A stretch of 64,000 bases of DNA from an uncultured Paraglaciecola sp. (GCF_937123705.1 NZ_CAKZKO010000138.1:124001-188000); one strand, 5' to 3'. Shown: positions 49,734-59,023, numbered from the stretch's first letter. Numbers and translations: made by a program. Notes: generated by a model from the letters alone, not told the origin.

Positions 49734-50573
49734 ATGAAATTAGTCGCCGTAGATTACACAGCCCCCAATGCTGACCAACTTTTTGTAGAGTCATTGCATA
49801 AGACGGGGTTTGGCGTATTAAAAAATCACCCTATTAGCCAAGACCGAGTCAGCAATATTTATCAGCGCTGGCAGGCGTTTTTTAACAGTGAAGAAAAGCA
49901 TCAATTTACCTATAATAAAGACACCCACGATGGATTTTTTTCCACTGAGATATCTGAAACGGCTAAGGGTTTTAAAAAGAAAGATATTAAAGAGTATTTT
50001 CACTTCTACCCTTGGGGCCGTTGCCCTGAAGCATTGAAACAAGAAGTCGTAGATTATTATCGGGATACCACGGCATTAGCATCTGAATTGCTGGCTTGGG
50101 TTGAGAAATATTCACCAGAAGAAGTATCAGCTAAATACACCCAGTCATTATCCAGTATGGTCACAGATAGCGAACAAACTCTATTGCGTATTTTGCACTA
50201 CCCACCTCTGGATGGTTCAGAAGAGCCTGATGCCATCCGCGCAGCCGCCCATGAAGACATTAATTTGCTGACAATATTACCCTCGGCTAATGAACCAGGG
50301 CTACAGGTAAAAGGTACGGGAGACTCATGGATAGACGTGCCTTGTGATTTTGGTAACTTAATTGTAAATATTGGCGATATGTTACAAGAAGCATCGGGCG
50401 GGTATTTTCCTTCTACTACTCACCGAGTAGTGAATCCAGATGGAAGCGATCAAACTAAAGCTAGAGTATCTCTGCCGTTATTCTTACATCCCAATCCAGA
50501 GGTAGTGTTGTCTGATCGCTACACAGCAAAAAGTTACTTGCAAGAGCGTCTCGAAGAGTTAGGCGTCGCCTAA
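49734..50573 (+). CDS. 2-oxoglutarate/Fe(II)-dependent oxygenase, isopenicillin-N-synthase-like
   Basis: A 279 aa soluble enzyme of the IPNS/2OG oxygenase superfamily. The iron triad is His173 and Asp175 (AAHEDINLLTILP) plus His230 (STTHRVVNP), and the 2-oxoglutarate-binding Arg244-x-Ser246 lies in KARVSLPLF. The N-terminal DIOX_N region (VDYTAPNADQLFVESLHKTG) is present. Substrate unknown. It starts 30 bp after nupC, so it may modify a nucleoside/nucleobase-derived compound, which is inference only. An inverted repeat begins 3 bp after its stop. Confidence 0.88.
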   Translation: MKLVAVDYTAPNADQLFVESLHKTGFGVLKNHPISQDRVSNIYQRWQAFFNSEEKHQFTYNKDTHDGFFSTEISETAKGFKKKDIKEYFHFYPWGRCPEALKQEVVDYYRDTTALASELLAWVEKYSPEEVSAKYTQSLSSMVTDSEQTLLRILHYPPLDGSEEPDAIRAAAHEDINLLTILPSANEPGLQVKGTGDSWIDVPCDFGNLIVNIGDMLQEASGGYFPSTTHRVVNPDGSDQTKARVSLPLFLHPNPEVVLSDRYTAKSYLQERLEELGVA

Positions 50574-50576
50574 TTT

Positions 50577-50648
50577 ATACCAATCCATCCTAACAATTGA
50601 TCACTCAGTGGGATTTAAAAGTGACTAATTGTTAGGATGAATTGGTAT
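50577..50648. repeat. Short inverted-repeat element that provides the end of the M28 gene
   Basis: Left arm (50577-50605, beginning ATACCAATCCATCCTAACAA) and right arm (50620-50648, ending GATGAATTGGTAT) are 29 nt inverted copies with about 26 matches around a 14 nt centre. The size and layout resemble small non-autonomous or REP-like repeats. The right arm includes the last codons and stop codon of the M28 peptidase gene on the minus strand. Confidence 0.85.
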
Positions 50649-51584
50649 TATTCCTTTATCAGCCGCCTGCAGGATCAGCCAAGCCGTTTCTGCGGCGGAT
50701 AGAAAAAATCTCTGATTAATATTCTCAAAACTGTCTTTGGGTGTATGGTAGCGCTTATGTATACCACCACCTAGAAATAAATAGGGAATACCCACTTTAG
50801 AAAAAGCCGCGTGATCACTGGCCTTACGCCAATTCACATGCTTTCCAAAACGGTTGAATCTTTGACTTTTTCTATGATCCACAAGCAAACATAACCCAGA
50901 AATCTCAGCGACATTATTAACTAGGTGAAATAATTGCTTCTTTCCCCTAGAAAAAGTTGCATAAAGCCTGTTTCTACGTCCACCTTCACCTAACATATCC
51001 AAGTTAATGTTCAGTGTAATAGCGTGTTTATCTATAGGTAGATGACTCACAAAAGCTTTGGCTCCGTGTAAACCTTTCTCTTCGGCATCAGTAGCCAAAA
51101 AAATCACTGAGTGAGATAAGTCAACTTCCGTGACCTTTTCAGCAATGGCAAGTAAAGCGGCCACACCCGACGCATTATCATCGGCACCATAATAAACATG
51201 GCGAGCTGTTGCTCCTAAATGATCATAATGTGCTGTCACTACAATAAATTGATGGGCAAAGTTACCACCTTTTACCCAACCAACAATATTGATACCTTGA
51301 CTGCCTGAAGAAGGTTTAGGATAAGCAAACTTTTGGATATATTCTGGATATTCAGTAAAATGCGTCAACCCCACTTCCTGAAACCGGCTTTGGATAAACG
51401 TCTTTGCCTTAAAATTGCCAACAGACCCCGTTTTTCGACCTGCCATATCAACAGAAGACAAAATACTTAAGTCTTTAATCAATAGGACTTCATTTAGTAA
51501 CCCAAAAGACTGAAGCTGCCCACATTTTGCATAAACTTGTGAATATAAACAAAGACTTAAGATTGAAGCTATAAACAGCTTCAA
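50625..51584 (-). CDS. Secreted M28-family zinc aminopeptidase
   Basis: A 319 aa exported metallopeptidase with a signal peptide (about 1-19, ending VYA). Zinc-site motifs of M28 are visible: the histidine in VTAHYDHLG, the bridging aspartate in YYGADDNASG, the catalytic glutamate pair in ATDAEEKGLHG, the aspartate in INLDMLGEG and the last histidine in KRYHTPKDS. The C-terminal residues IPIHPNN are encoded by an inverted-repeat arm. It begins 2 bp after the TPR lipoprotein gene, so the two are co-transcribed. Confidence 0.9.
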   Translation of the reverse strand: MKLFIASILSLCLYSQVYAKCGQLQSFGLLNEVLLIKDLSILSSVDMAGRKTGSVGNFKAKTFIQSRFQEVGLTHFTEYPEYIQKFAYPKPSSGSQGINIVGWVKGGNFAHQFIVVTAHYDHLGATARHVYYGADDNASGVAALLAIAEKVTEVDLSHSVIFLATDAEEKGLHGAKAFVSHLPIDKHAITLNINLDMLGEGGRRNRLYATFSRGKKQLFHLVNNVAEISGLCLLVDHRKSQRFNRFGKHVNWRKASDHAAFSKVGIPYLFLGGGIHKRYHTPKDSFENINQRFFLSAAETAWLILQAADKGIIPIHPNN

Positions 51585-51586
51585 AA

Positions 51587-52756
51587 CTATAAGCTACTAA
51601 GAAATGCGAGTTTTCTTTGATATTTTTCCTCATCATGCCTATTGCGGGTCTTGTTCTTAGCTAATTTCAAATATCGTTCACTTTGTCGTAACTCGCCTAT
51701 CTCAAAATAGACGCGGGCCAAACCAAAATATACCTCGTGCTTATTTCTGTCTAAAGATAATGCAGTTCGAAAATGGGTTAAAGCTTGATCCCAATGTTTT
51801 CGTTCTAGCTCTTGCTCACCTAAATTAACATGATAATAAGGATTGCTGTTTCTGCGATTTTCTACAATTTCTAACATTTGCTCAGCTTCTGTTTCTCGCC
51901 CCATAAACGTATATAAATACGCCAGATTTTCCATTGCAGTAAGACTTTCAGGCTTGAGAACTAAGGCATATCGATAGACCCTCTCTGCTTGAGGGAAATG
52001 CCCGCTTAAACGGTAAAGAATGCCAAGGTTTATCCAGGCAGAGTGGAATTTAGGTTGCAGCAACACCGCCTCTCGAAAATAGGCGTAAGCTGATACATAA
52101 TCATGTCGCAAAATCGCATCAGCCCCTTTATTATTGTAGAACATTGATAGAATAGCTTGTTTACCTACGACCTTCTTTGGCAAGCCACGTCTAGATGATT
52201 GAGGATCAAAATCTACCTGATATCCACGATTTTTAAAAACAAAAACATTGGGTTCGGGGGGCGCAAGAATTTTTAGATTAATATGCCCATTAAGCAGGCT
52301 AAAGCCCGAACGTCTTGTCCAATATTCGGGAATAATGACTTCCTGAAAATCGACGTCAAACCCTGCTTCAGTCGCCAAAGCATAAGTCATTATTGACATA
52401 GACAAACAGTTCGCTGCTTGAAAGTGAAAAGTATCGTTTGCATTGGTGTTAGCATCACCTTGATACAGCAGGTTTAGCTTGGAGCGGTCAAATATTGCTT
52501 TTACCAAGGCCTCCATTTGATCGGTTTTTTTCTTCAAAGGAGCGACAGTAGAAGCTACAAAAGCCTTTGCTTCAGGACCTAAATAAAATAACTGTTCTTC
52601 AGACTCTATTTCGATGTCGCTAAAACCTGAAAAACCTTGGTCATAGAAAACCGGTTCGGCCGCAGGAATGTGCATTACCCTAGACTGACATGCAGAGAAT
52701 AGGGATAACACCAATAACAATATAAAGGCATTCCTAAACGTAAAAGGTTGTCGCAT
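51587..52756 (-). CDS. TPR lipoprotein with transglutaminase-like domain
   Basis: The start at 52756 (389 aa) follows a GGAG site 8 bp upstream and opens a lipoprotein signal with lipobox LFSAC (Cys23). Residues about 75-190 look like a transglutaminase-like fold with a plausible triad: Cys117 (AANCLSMSIMTYALATEAG), His158 (NGHINLKI) and an aspartate near 182 (YQVDFDP). Residues about 215-375 carry four or so TPR repeats (HSAWINLGILYRLSGHFPQA and following). Location: membrane-anchored in the periplasm. Function unknown; it may be a scaffold or cysteine protease-like partner of the M28 peptidase encoded next in the operon. Confidence 0.75.
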   Translation of the reverse strand: MRQPFTFRNAFILLLVLSLFSACQSRVMHIPAAEPVFYDQGFSGFSDIEIESEEQLFYLGPEAKAFVASTVAPLKKKTDQMEALVKAIFDRSKLNLLYQGDANTNANDTFHFQAANCLSMSIMTYALATEAGFDVDFQEVIIPEYWTRRSGFSLLNGHINLKILAPPEPNVFVFKNRGYQVDFDPQSSRRGLPKKVVGKQAILSMFYNNKGADAILRHDYVSAYAYFREAVLLQPKFHSAWINLGILYRLSGHFPQAERVYRYALVLKPESLTAMENLAYLYTFMGRETEAEQMLEIVENRRNSNPYYHVNLGEQELERKHWDQALTHFRTALSLDRNKHEVYFGLARVYFEIGELRQSERYLKLAKNKTRNRHDEEKYQRKLAFLSSL

Positions 52757-52833
52757 GTTATGTACTCCAAACAGCATTTACATACTTTTACCATAGCTGT
52801 TATAGGTTCTAACTGCTACTTCATTCAACTTAA

Positions 52834-52867
52834 AAAACACCCACTCTGTCCGGATGAATGGTGTTTT
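52834..52867. other. Inverted repeat in the TPR-gene/mtnN intergenic region
   Basis: AAAACACC (52834-52841) and GGTGTTTT (52860-52867) with an 18 nt loop, in a 278 bp divergent gap. It could be a protein-binding site or a weak hairpin; neither neighbour ends here, so a terminator role is unlikely. Confidence 0.35.
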
Positions 52868-53034
52868 ATCCTTCAATTTGCGTAACTAACTCGATCTCGG
52901 GATAGCTAATAAGATTGAATTTCCCCTATAACAAGTATTTTTCAATAAAACCAAGCTCAATCCTTTGAATCGCTTTGCAACAATAATAAACTTAAGTCTG
53001 ACTACCCTTAACTTATACAAATAAAGATAATCCT

Positions 53035-53730
53035 ATGAAAATAGCTATTTTAGGTGCCATGGATGAAGAAATAACCCTTATCCGTGCATCCCTTGAAAAT
53101 TGCCAAGAACAACAATTCAATCATCTTACGGTATATATCGGCCAATTAGGCACAGTTGAAATTGCGCTGGTTAAGTGCGGGATCGGCAAAGTCGCCGCCG
53201 CTGTCGCAACTAGCGTTGTGATCCAGCACTTTGCCCCAGACTATGTTATCAATACTGGATCGGCTGGCGGCTTTTCTAAAAACCTTAATATTGGCGATAT
53301 TGTCATTGCTACTGAGTTACGCCATCACGATGCAGACTTAACTCACTTTGGCTACGAACTCGGACAAAATGCGGGTATGCCACCACAGTTTAAATGCGAC
53401 CAAAAATTAGTAAGCCTCGCATATGAGGCTGCGACTAACCTCAAGGACGTACAAGTACAACAAGGGCTTATTTGCACTGGTGATTCATTTGTTGGAAGTG
53501 ACGAGGCGGCAGCAGTTATTAGACAAAACTTCCCCGATACTTGCGCCGTAGAAATGGAAGGCGTTGCTATCGCTCAAAGCTGCCATTTGCTAGGTACTTC
53601 ATTTTTGGTTATCCGCTCGCTATCCGATATTGCCGGTAAAACCTCGACTATGTCTTTTGAAACATATCTAGAACAAGCAGCCAAAAACTCAGCAAGTTTA
53701 GTGATGCAAACTATTGCAAAATTAGCTTAA
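53035..53730 (+). CDS. mtnN: 5'-methylthioadenosine/S-adenosylhomocysteine nucleosidase
   Basis: A 231 aa enzyme cleaving MTA and SAH to adenine and a thioribose derivative, serving methyl recycling and autoinducer-2 precursor formation. Visible: AILGAMDEEI with catalytic Glu12, CGIGKVAAAVATS, the substrate-binding AVEMEGVAIAQS, and the catalytic aspartate in RSLSDIAG. It overlaps the following CbiB-like gene by one base (TAATG), a translational-coupling arrangement. Confidence 0.96.
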   Translation: MKIAILGAMDEEITLIRASLENCQEQQFNHLTVYIGQLGTVEIALVKCGIGKVAAAVATSVVIQHFAPDYVINTGSAGGFSKNLNIGDIVIATELRHHDADLTHFGYELGQNAGMPPQFKCDQKLVSLAYEAATNLKDVQVQQGLICTGDSFVGSDEAAAVIRQNFPDTCAVEMEGVAIAQSCHLLGTSFLVIRSLSDIAGKTSTMSFETYLEQAAKNSASLVMQTIAKLA

Positions 53731-54692
53731 TGAACAATTTAGTTAATACCTTGTTGAGCGCACATTTGCTGCCATTTTGGGTATTGCTATTAGTTATTCT
53801 CACAGAACGATATCTACTTTGGCCTGACAAATACCACCCTATTAGTTTTATAAAGTTATTAGCGATGGGCTTGCAAGCCAAAGTACTTGCCCCAGAACGC
53901 CATACTGCAAGACAGCAAAAAATTTCTGGGGCGTTAGCAAGCTTGGTATTATTGCTACCTGTTGCAACAATTTTGCTGGTGCTTAAGTATTTGTCAGAGT
54001 TTCCAATATTTTTTGAAGCCTTAATGTTACTTGTGGCATTGCGCTTTCAAGATATTCCAAAGCAAACCCGTCGCGTAACGGCTGCCTTAGCCAAACAACA
54101 TAAAATGTTAGCCCGACAAGCTCTATCACAAATCGTGTTACGAGAAACCGATAAAATGTCACCAATGGGTATGGTAAAGGCCAATATCGAATCCCAGTTG
54201 TTGCGCTATTGTTATCAATATTGCTCAGTGGTTTTTTGGTACATACTCACAGGTGGAGTCGGCGCACTTATCTATCGCTTGGCATACGAATTGTGTCTGT
54301 GTTGGAATCATAAACTGAATACCTTTAAATATTTTGGGTGGCCAATACGCAAGGTTGTTAATATATTGCAATGGTTACCTAGTAAATTGGCTTGCTTAAG
54401 TGTGGTATTAGCGGTAAACCTTAGCCAAGGTGCAAAAGCACTATTTTCTCGAATAAGTTACCAGTCTACTCATGTATTTGTCTTAAATTTGTGTGGCGCA
54501 AGTTTAGGTATTGAACTAGGCGGGCCAGCCTACTATGACCAACAAAAGATAAGGGGAATAAAATGTGGAGGTGCGAGACAAATCAAGCTTGCTGATAACG
54601 CCCGAACTATGACAGCCATCAATCATGCTACTTGGGTGTGGTTAGTGCTGTACTTTTTAAGCTGCGCCTTAGGATTTTTTATCAGCAAATAG
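53730..54692 (+). CDS. cbiB: CbiB/CobD-family membrane protein
   Basis: A 320 aa polytopic protein of the CbiB/CobD family (adenosylcobinamide-phosphate synthase, which attaches aminopropanol to cobyric acid). Visible: LVILTERYLLWPDKYHPI near the start, a conserved ALSQIVLRETDKM region at about 130-142, and GASLGIELGGPAYY near the end. No other cobalamin gene is in the window. The coupling to mtnN is known from vibrios, where btuF follows. In organisms lacking de novo synthesis it supports cobinamide salvage. It may be diverged, so activity is not assured. Confidence 0.8.
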   Translation: MNNLVNTLLSAHLLPFWVLLLVILTERYLLWPDKYHPISFIKLLAMGLQAKVLAPERHTARQQKISGALASLVLLLPVATILLVLKYLSEFPIFFEALMLLVALRFQDIPKQTRRVTAALAKQHKMLARQALSQIVLRETDKMSPMGMVKANIESQLLRYCYQYCSVVFWYILTGGVGALIYRLAYELCLCWNHKLNTFKYFGWPIRKVVNILQWLPSKLACLSVVLAVNLSQGAKALFSRISYQSTHVFVLNLCGASLGIELGGPAYYDQQKIRGIKCGGARQIKLADNARTMTAINHATWVWLVLYFLSCALGFFISK

Positions 54693-54779
54693 CCCATTAA
54701 CCCTAGTGACTTGGTCAATATTACAAACTGAAGACTAGATTTTTATTCAACAATCCATGCAACAATAAGGAACAACATC

Positions 54780-55154
54780 ATGTTAAAACACCTGACTTTT
54801 TGGATACTCTGCTTACTTAGTTTTGCTGTTATCTCGGGTAATATCAATAACATCAGCCAACAGGAGCTACTTGAAACTGATGGTAAAGACCTCATCATAG
54901 TAGACGTTCGGACAGCTGAGGAATTTCAGCAAGGGCATGTACCTAATGCCATTAATGTTCCGTTAAGCGATATAATGCAAGACACTGCTATATTGAAGTC
55001 ATCTAAAGGTAAGCCAATTGTACTGTATTGCCGTTCAGGTAAGCGTGCTGGTAAAGCCGCCAATCTACTACAAAAGGACGGATACCAAAATATTAGGCAT
55101 CTTGAAGGGGATATGTTGGCGTGGATCGAAGCAGGGTTAACTGTAGAACGATAA
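54780..55154 (+). CDS. Secreted rhodanese-like protein
   Basis: A 124 aa single rhodanese domain behind a signal peptide (about 1-20). Active-site loop YCRSGKRAGKA with catalytic Cys84, and the VDVRTAEEFQQGHVPNAINVP signature. Probably periplasmic sulfur-transfer or redox function; substrate unknown. Good ribosome site (AATAAGGAAC). Convergent with tyrS. Confidence 0.9.
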   Translation: MLKHLTFWILCLLSFAVISGNINNISQQELLETDGKDLIIVDVRTAEEFQQGHVPNAINVPLSDIMQDTAILKSSKGKPIVLYCRSGKRAGKAANLLQKDGYQNIRHLEGDMLAWIEAGLTVER

Positions 55155-55155
55155 C

Positions 55156-55185
55156 AGTGACCCATTTCAAAAGAAATAGGCCACT
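55156..55185. terminator. Imperfect bidirectional hairpin between rhodanese gene and tyrS
   Basis: AGTGACCCATTTC and GAAATAGGCCACT pair with two mismatches around an AAAA loop, directly after the rhodanese stop and 9 bp from the tyrS stop. No long T-tract, so termination efficiency is uncertain. Confidence 0.45.
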
Positions 55186-55193
55186 TAGGTTAA

Positions 55194-56393
55194 CTACTTA
55201 AAAGCAATCCGCGCAAATTTGCGTTTACCTATTTGCAATACAGTCTGTAGCGGTTGATTAAACAGGTGTTTAGTATCACTCACTTTTTCACCATCTATTT
55301 TAACCGCGCCTTGTTTGATCATACGCATGGCTTCAGATGTAGAACCCACTAACCCAGCATTTTTTAACACATTGGCAATCATCAAGCCTTCGCTCGGTAA
55401 TTCATATTCGAATTCTGGCATGTCGTCAGGTATAACATTTTTCTGAAAACGTTGAACAAAGGCCTGATGGGCAGCTTCGGCGGCAGCATCATTATGAAAA
55501 CGCGCTATCAGTTCTTTTGCCAAGTCAATTTTACTGTCTCTCGGGTTAGCCCCTGCCGTTACTTTATCTTTAATAGCATCGATTTCAGCTTTAGGTTTAA
55601 AGCTCAATAAATCATAATAACGCCACATTAAATCATCAGATATAGACATGACTTTACCAAACATGTCATTAGGCGCATCGGTAATGCCGATATAATTGTT
55701 TAAGGACTTAGACATTTTTTGGACGCCATCTAGTCCTTCAAGCAAGGGCATCATTAATACTGTTTGTTGTCTTTGGCCTTCAGACTTTTGCAACTCTCTA
55801 CCCATTAGCAAATTGAAGCGTTGATCGGTGCCACCCAATTCAACATCTGCTTGTAAGGCAACCGAATCCCAGCCTTGTACCAAAGGATACAAAAACTCGT
55901 GGATCGCAATAGGTTGTCCGTTGCTATAGCGCTTTTTAAAGTCGTCTCGTTCTAACATACGTGCAACAGTTTGATTTGCAGCGAGCTTGATCATGCCTGC
56001 CGCTCCTAATGCTTCCATCCACTGTGAGTTAAAACGAATGCTAGTCTTAGCCGGGTCTAAAATTTTAAACACTTGTTCTTTATAGGTTTCTGCGTTGGCT
56101 AAAACGTCTTCTTTGGTGAGTGGCTTTCTGGTCACATTCTTGCCGGTCGGATCACCAATCATGCCGGTAAAATCACCAATAAGAAATATGACTTCGTGGC
56201 CTAACTGCTGAAAAGTACGTAGCTTATTGATTAAAACCGTATGACCCAAATGTAAATCTGGTGCCGTGGGATCAAAACCCGCCTTAATTTTCAAGGGTTT
56301 CCCTTCTTTTAGTTTGGCAATAAGTTCATCTGGTAATAATATTTCTTCCGCCCCGCGCTGAATTTCAGCCATGGCACCTTGCCAATCTGTCAT
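55194..56393 (-). CDS. tyrS: Tyrosyl-tRNA synthetase
   Basis: Class Ic aminoacyl-tRNA synthetase of 399 aa. ATP-binding HLGH (48-51, the HIGH motif), KMSKS (226-230), and a C-terminal S4 RNA-binding domain (about 335-399). This is the TyrRS-2 (TyrZ-like) type, judged from its length and the [10 protein letters not shown] form. Monocistronic; no T-box seen, as expected in gammaproteobacteria. Confidence 0.97.
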   Translation of the reverse strand: MTDWQGAMAEIQRGAEEILLPDELIAKLKEGKPLKIKAGFDPTAPDLHLGHTVLINKLRTFQQLGHEVIFLIGDFTGMIGDPTGKNVTRKPLTKEDVLANAETYKEQVFKILDPAKTSIRFNSQWMEALGAAGMIKLAANQTVARMLERDDFKKRYSNGQPIAIHEFLYPLVQGWDSVALQADVELGGTDQRFNLLMGRELQKSEGQRQQTVLMMPLLEGLDGVQKMSKSLNNYIGITDAPNDMFGKVMSISDDLMWRYYDLLSFKPKAEIDAIKDKVTAGANPRDSKIDLAKELIARFHNDAAAEAAHQAFVQRFQKNVIPDDMPEFEYELPSEGLMIANVLKNAGLVGSTSEAMRMIKQGAVKIDGEKVSDTKHLFNQPLQTVLQIGKRKFARIAFK

Positions 56394-56601
56394 TTTTGTA
56401 ACCTTGTTAAAAATATACTGTTAATCTCATGGTCGACATTTTACGTGCCAAGCCCAAGTAATGAAAGGCCTATGGTATTTTTTAAGATAACTTAAGCCCC
56501 AAAACCACACCCAAAAAATCGTTCAAAAAACCACCAGCAACTAGAAAATTACTCACAATACGTATATTCTGCAGCTAAGTTCTATATTCTGTGTTGTATT
56601 T

Positions 56602-57897
56602 GTGATTAAAAAGTCGTTAAAAAATATGCCTAAACCCCACAAATGGGTTATTTCTGGAATCGCTGGATTTTTGTTTGTGTTGTTTTTATTACCCTCTGAA
56701 CCGGTCAATGCATATAAAAACCCCAAGCCAGCTTTAGAGATTGGTAAACGTTATGATTTAGACGTTAACTTTGATAACTTTTCTGTTGAAAATTTTACGG
56801 GTTTAGAAGAAACCACAAAAGTTAAGTCTGTTGTGGTTAAGCAAGGTGATAACTTAGCTATCATTTTCAAACGTAACGGCTTGTCGCCACAGCAAACCTA
56901 TCGTGTCAGCAAAGCAGGTAAACTCGCTAAAAAATTACTAAAAATATTGCCCGGTGAAGTATTAGAATTGCACATTGATCAGCAAGGCCAGTTGACATCA
57001 TTACACTACCCTTACTCCAATACTGACACTTTAGTCATTACTCAAAATCAAGACAATAGCTTTAGTAGTCAAGTTAAGACACTCGACCTAGACACTCGAT
57101 TAAATTACACCCAAGGCGATGTTACCAACAGCTTTTGGAATGCTGGTCTAAAAGCCAATTTAAGCAACAATCAAATTATGCAAGTAGCCGGCATTTTTGG
57201 CTGGGATATAGATTTTGCCCTTGGCCTTAGGGCCGGCGATAGCTTTTATGTGATGTTTGAAGAGCATTATATTAATGGTGAGTTTGTCGAAAACGGGAAT
57301 ATAATTGCTGCTCAGTTTGTGAATCAGGGTGAGACATACACAGCCATACGTTACGACGATGGCAACTTTTACACCCCAGAAGGCCGCAGCATGCGTAAGA
57401 GTTTTTTACGAGCGCCGGTTAACTTTAGATATATCAGTTCAAGCTTCAAGAAAAAGCGCTTTCATCCGGTGCAAAAACGCTGGAAAGCTCACAGAGGTGT
57501 AGACTACGCGGCTGATCGCGGTACCCCTGTTATCGCTGCCGGTGACGGAAAAGTCATCAGGGCTGCTTATAACAAGTACAATGGCCACCATGTTTTTATT
57601 CAGCACGGTGAAAAATATGTCACTAAATACCTGCACTTTACCAAACGCAAAGTGAAAAGAGGTCAAACAGTTAAGCAAGGGCAATTAATTGGTACGGTAG
57701 GCTCAACAGGCTTGGCTTCAGGCCCGCACTTACACTATGAATTTTTAGTCAACGGTGTACATCGCAACCCACGCACGGTAAATTTACCCAAAGCACAACC
57801 TATAGCCAAAAAAGAAAAAGCTAAGTTTATTGATATCGCCACCACTAGGCTACAACAATTAAACAATAGCAAACGTATTATGTTGGCAATGAATTAA
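56602..57897 (+). CDS. OapA/M23 family peptidoglycan endopeptidase (MepM-like)
   Basis: A 431 aa envelope protein: an N-terminal membrane anchor (about 15-31), an OapA/LysM-like region (about 75-160), a linker domain, then an M23 LytM domain (about 290-390) with zinc ligands His297 and Asp301 (HRGVDYA) and His376/His378 (GPHLHYE). All ligands are present, so it should be active; MepM-type enzymes open D,D-crosslinks to let peptidoglycan expand. The start codon is GTG. Placement between tyrS and anmK recurs in related marine genera. anmK starts 8 bp later. Confidence 0.92.
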   Translation: MIKKSLKNMPKPHKWVISGIAGFLFVLFLLPSEPVNAYKNPKPALEIGKRYDLDVNFDNFSVENFTGLEETTKVKSVVVKQGDNLAIIFKRNGLSPQQTYRVSKAGKLAKKLLKILPGEVLELHIDQQGQLTSLHYPYSNTDTLVITQNQDNSFSSQVKTLDLDTRLNYTQGDVTNSFWNAGLKANLSNNQIMQVAGIFGWDIDFALGLRAGDSFYVMFEEHYINGEFVENGNIIAAQFVNQGETYTAIRYDDGNFYTPEGRSMRKSFLRAPVNFRYISSSFKKKRFHPVQKRWKAHRGVDYAADRGTPVIAAGDGKVIRAAYNKYNGHHVFIQHGEKYVTKYLHFTKRKVKRGQTVKQGQLIGTVGSTGLASGPHLHYEFLVNGVHRNPRTVNLPKAQPIAKKEKAKFIDIATTRLQQLNNSKRIMLAMN

Positions 57898-57905
57898 GGG
57901 CAGTT

Positions 57906-59021
57906 ATGCCACAGCTATATCTTGGTTTAATGTCGGGCACCAGTATTGATGGTGTCGATGCGGCATTGGTAGATTTTTCGGGACCTCATCCTAGATTATT
58001 AGATTCTCAAACCTTTGCTTTTCCACCTTCTTTAACTAGTCAATTACACCAATTGTGTGCCCCTTCAGGAAATGAGATAGAACAGATGGGGCGCGCCGAT
58101 CGAGAGGTTGCAAAAGTCTTCGCAGAGGCATCACTGCAATTGTTAAAAAACAATTATGTGCGCCCTGATCAGATAAAAGCCATAGGCTCGCACGGTCAAA
58201 CTATTCGCCATATCCCCAGCGGCCAGCACAGTTTTAGTTTGCAAATAGGCGATCCTAATACCCTGGCAGCGTTGACGGGTATTGACGTGGTTGCCGATTT
58301 TAGACGTAAAGATATTGCCTTAGGCGGCCAAGGCGCTCCCTTAGTCCCTGCTTTTCATAAAGCGGTATTTTCCAGCCCAACACTATCCCGTATTGTGGTG
58401 AATATAGGTGGCATTGCAAATCTTACCTATTTACCAAAAGGTACATCTGATGACATTATTGGATACGACACTGGCCCTGGGAATACCTTATTAGATGCTT
58501 GGTGTAAGCTGCATACTGGGCAAGACTATGATGAAAAAGGTCAATGGGCTGCACAACGGTCTGGAGATCCTGAACTATTGCAATTACTAAGCAAACATCC
58601 TTACTTTTCGCAACTGGCACCTAAGAGTACCGGACGTGAAGAATTTAACTTGACTTGGTTACAACAAAATATCGATAAATTACCCCGTCAGTTAGATCCA
58701 CAAGTGGTGCAGGCGACTTTAGTTATGTTGACTGCATCCACTATCGCCACGCAAGTTTTACAATTTAGAGATGTTGAACAAGTGTATATTTGTGGTGGTG
58801 GTGCGCGAAATGAATTCCTTGTAGAAGAACTTGAATCTGAGCTTCATGAATGTGATTTTTTCACCACAGATGACCTCGGGGTCGAAGCCGATGCTGTTGA
58901 AGCTATGGCATTTGCATGGCTTGCCTATGCTCATTTCAATAATATTCAAGGCAGTATCGCAAGTGTAACCGGCGCAACAAAAGGTGCGGTGCTGGGCACT
59001 TACTGCCCAGGTAAAATATAA
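57906..59021 (+). CDS. anmK: Anhydro-N-acetylmuramic acid kinase
   Basis: A 371 aa ASKHA-fold kinase that opens and phosphorylates 1,6-anhydroMurNAc in cell-wall recycling. N-terminal GTSIDGVD (11-18), KAIGSHGQTIRH, VNIGGIANLTYLP and GYDTGPGNTLLD motifs are all visible. It follows the M23 endopeptidase gene by 8 bp, linking wall turnover with recycling, and precedes the Lrp-type gene by 2 bp. Confidence 0.97.
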   Translation: MPQLYLGLMSGTSIDGVDAALVDFSGPHPRLLDSQTFAFPPSLTSQLHQLCAPSGNEIEQMGRADREVAKVFAEASLQLLKNNYVRPDQIKAIGSHGQTIRHIPSGQHSFSLQIGDPNTLAALTGIDVVADFRRKDIALGGQGAPLVPAFHKAVFSSPTLSRIVVNIGGIANLTYLPKGTSDDIIGYDTGPGNTLLDAWCKLHTGQDYDEKGQWAAQRSGDPELLQLLSKHPYFSQLAPKSTGREEFNLTWLQQNIDKLPRQLDPQVVQATLVMLTASTIATQVLQFRDVEQVYICGGGARNEFLVEELESELHECDFFTTDDLGVEADAVEAMAFAWLAYAHFNNIQGSIASVTGATKGAVLGTYCPGKI

Positions 59022-59023
59022 CC

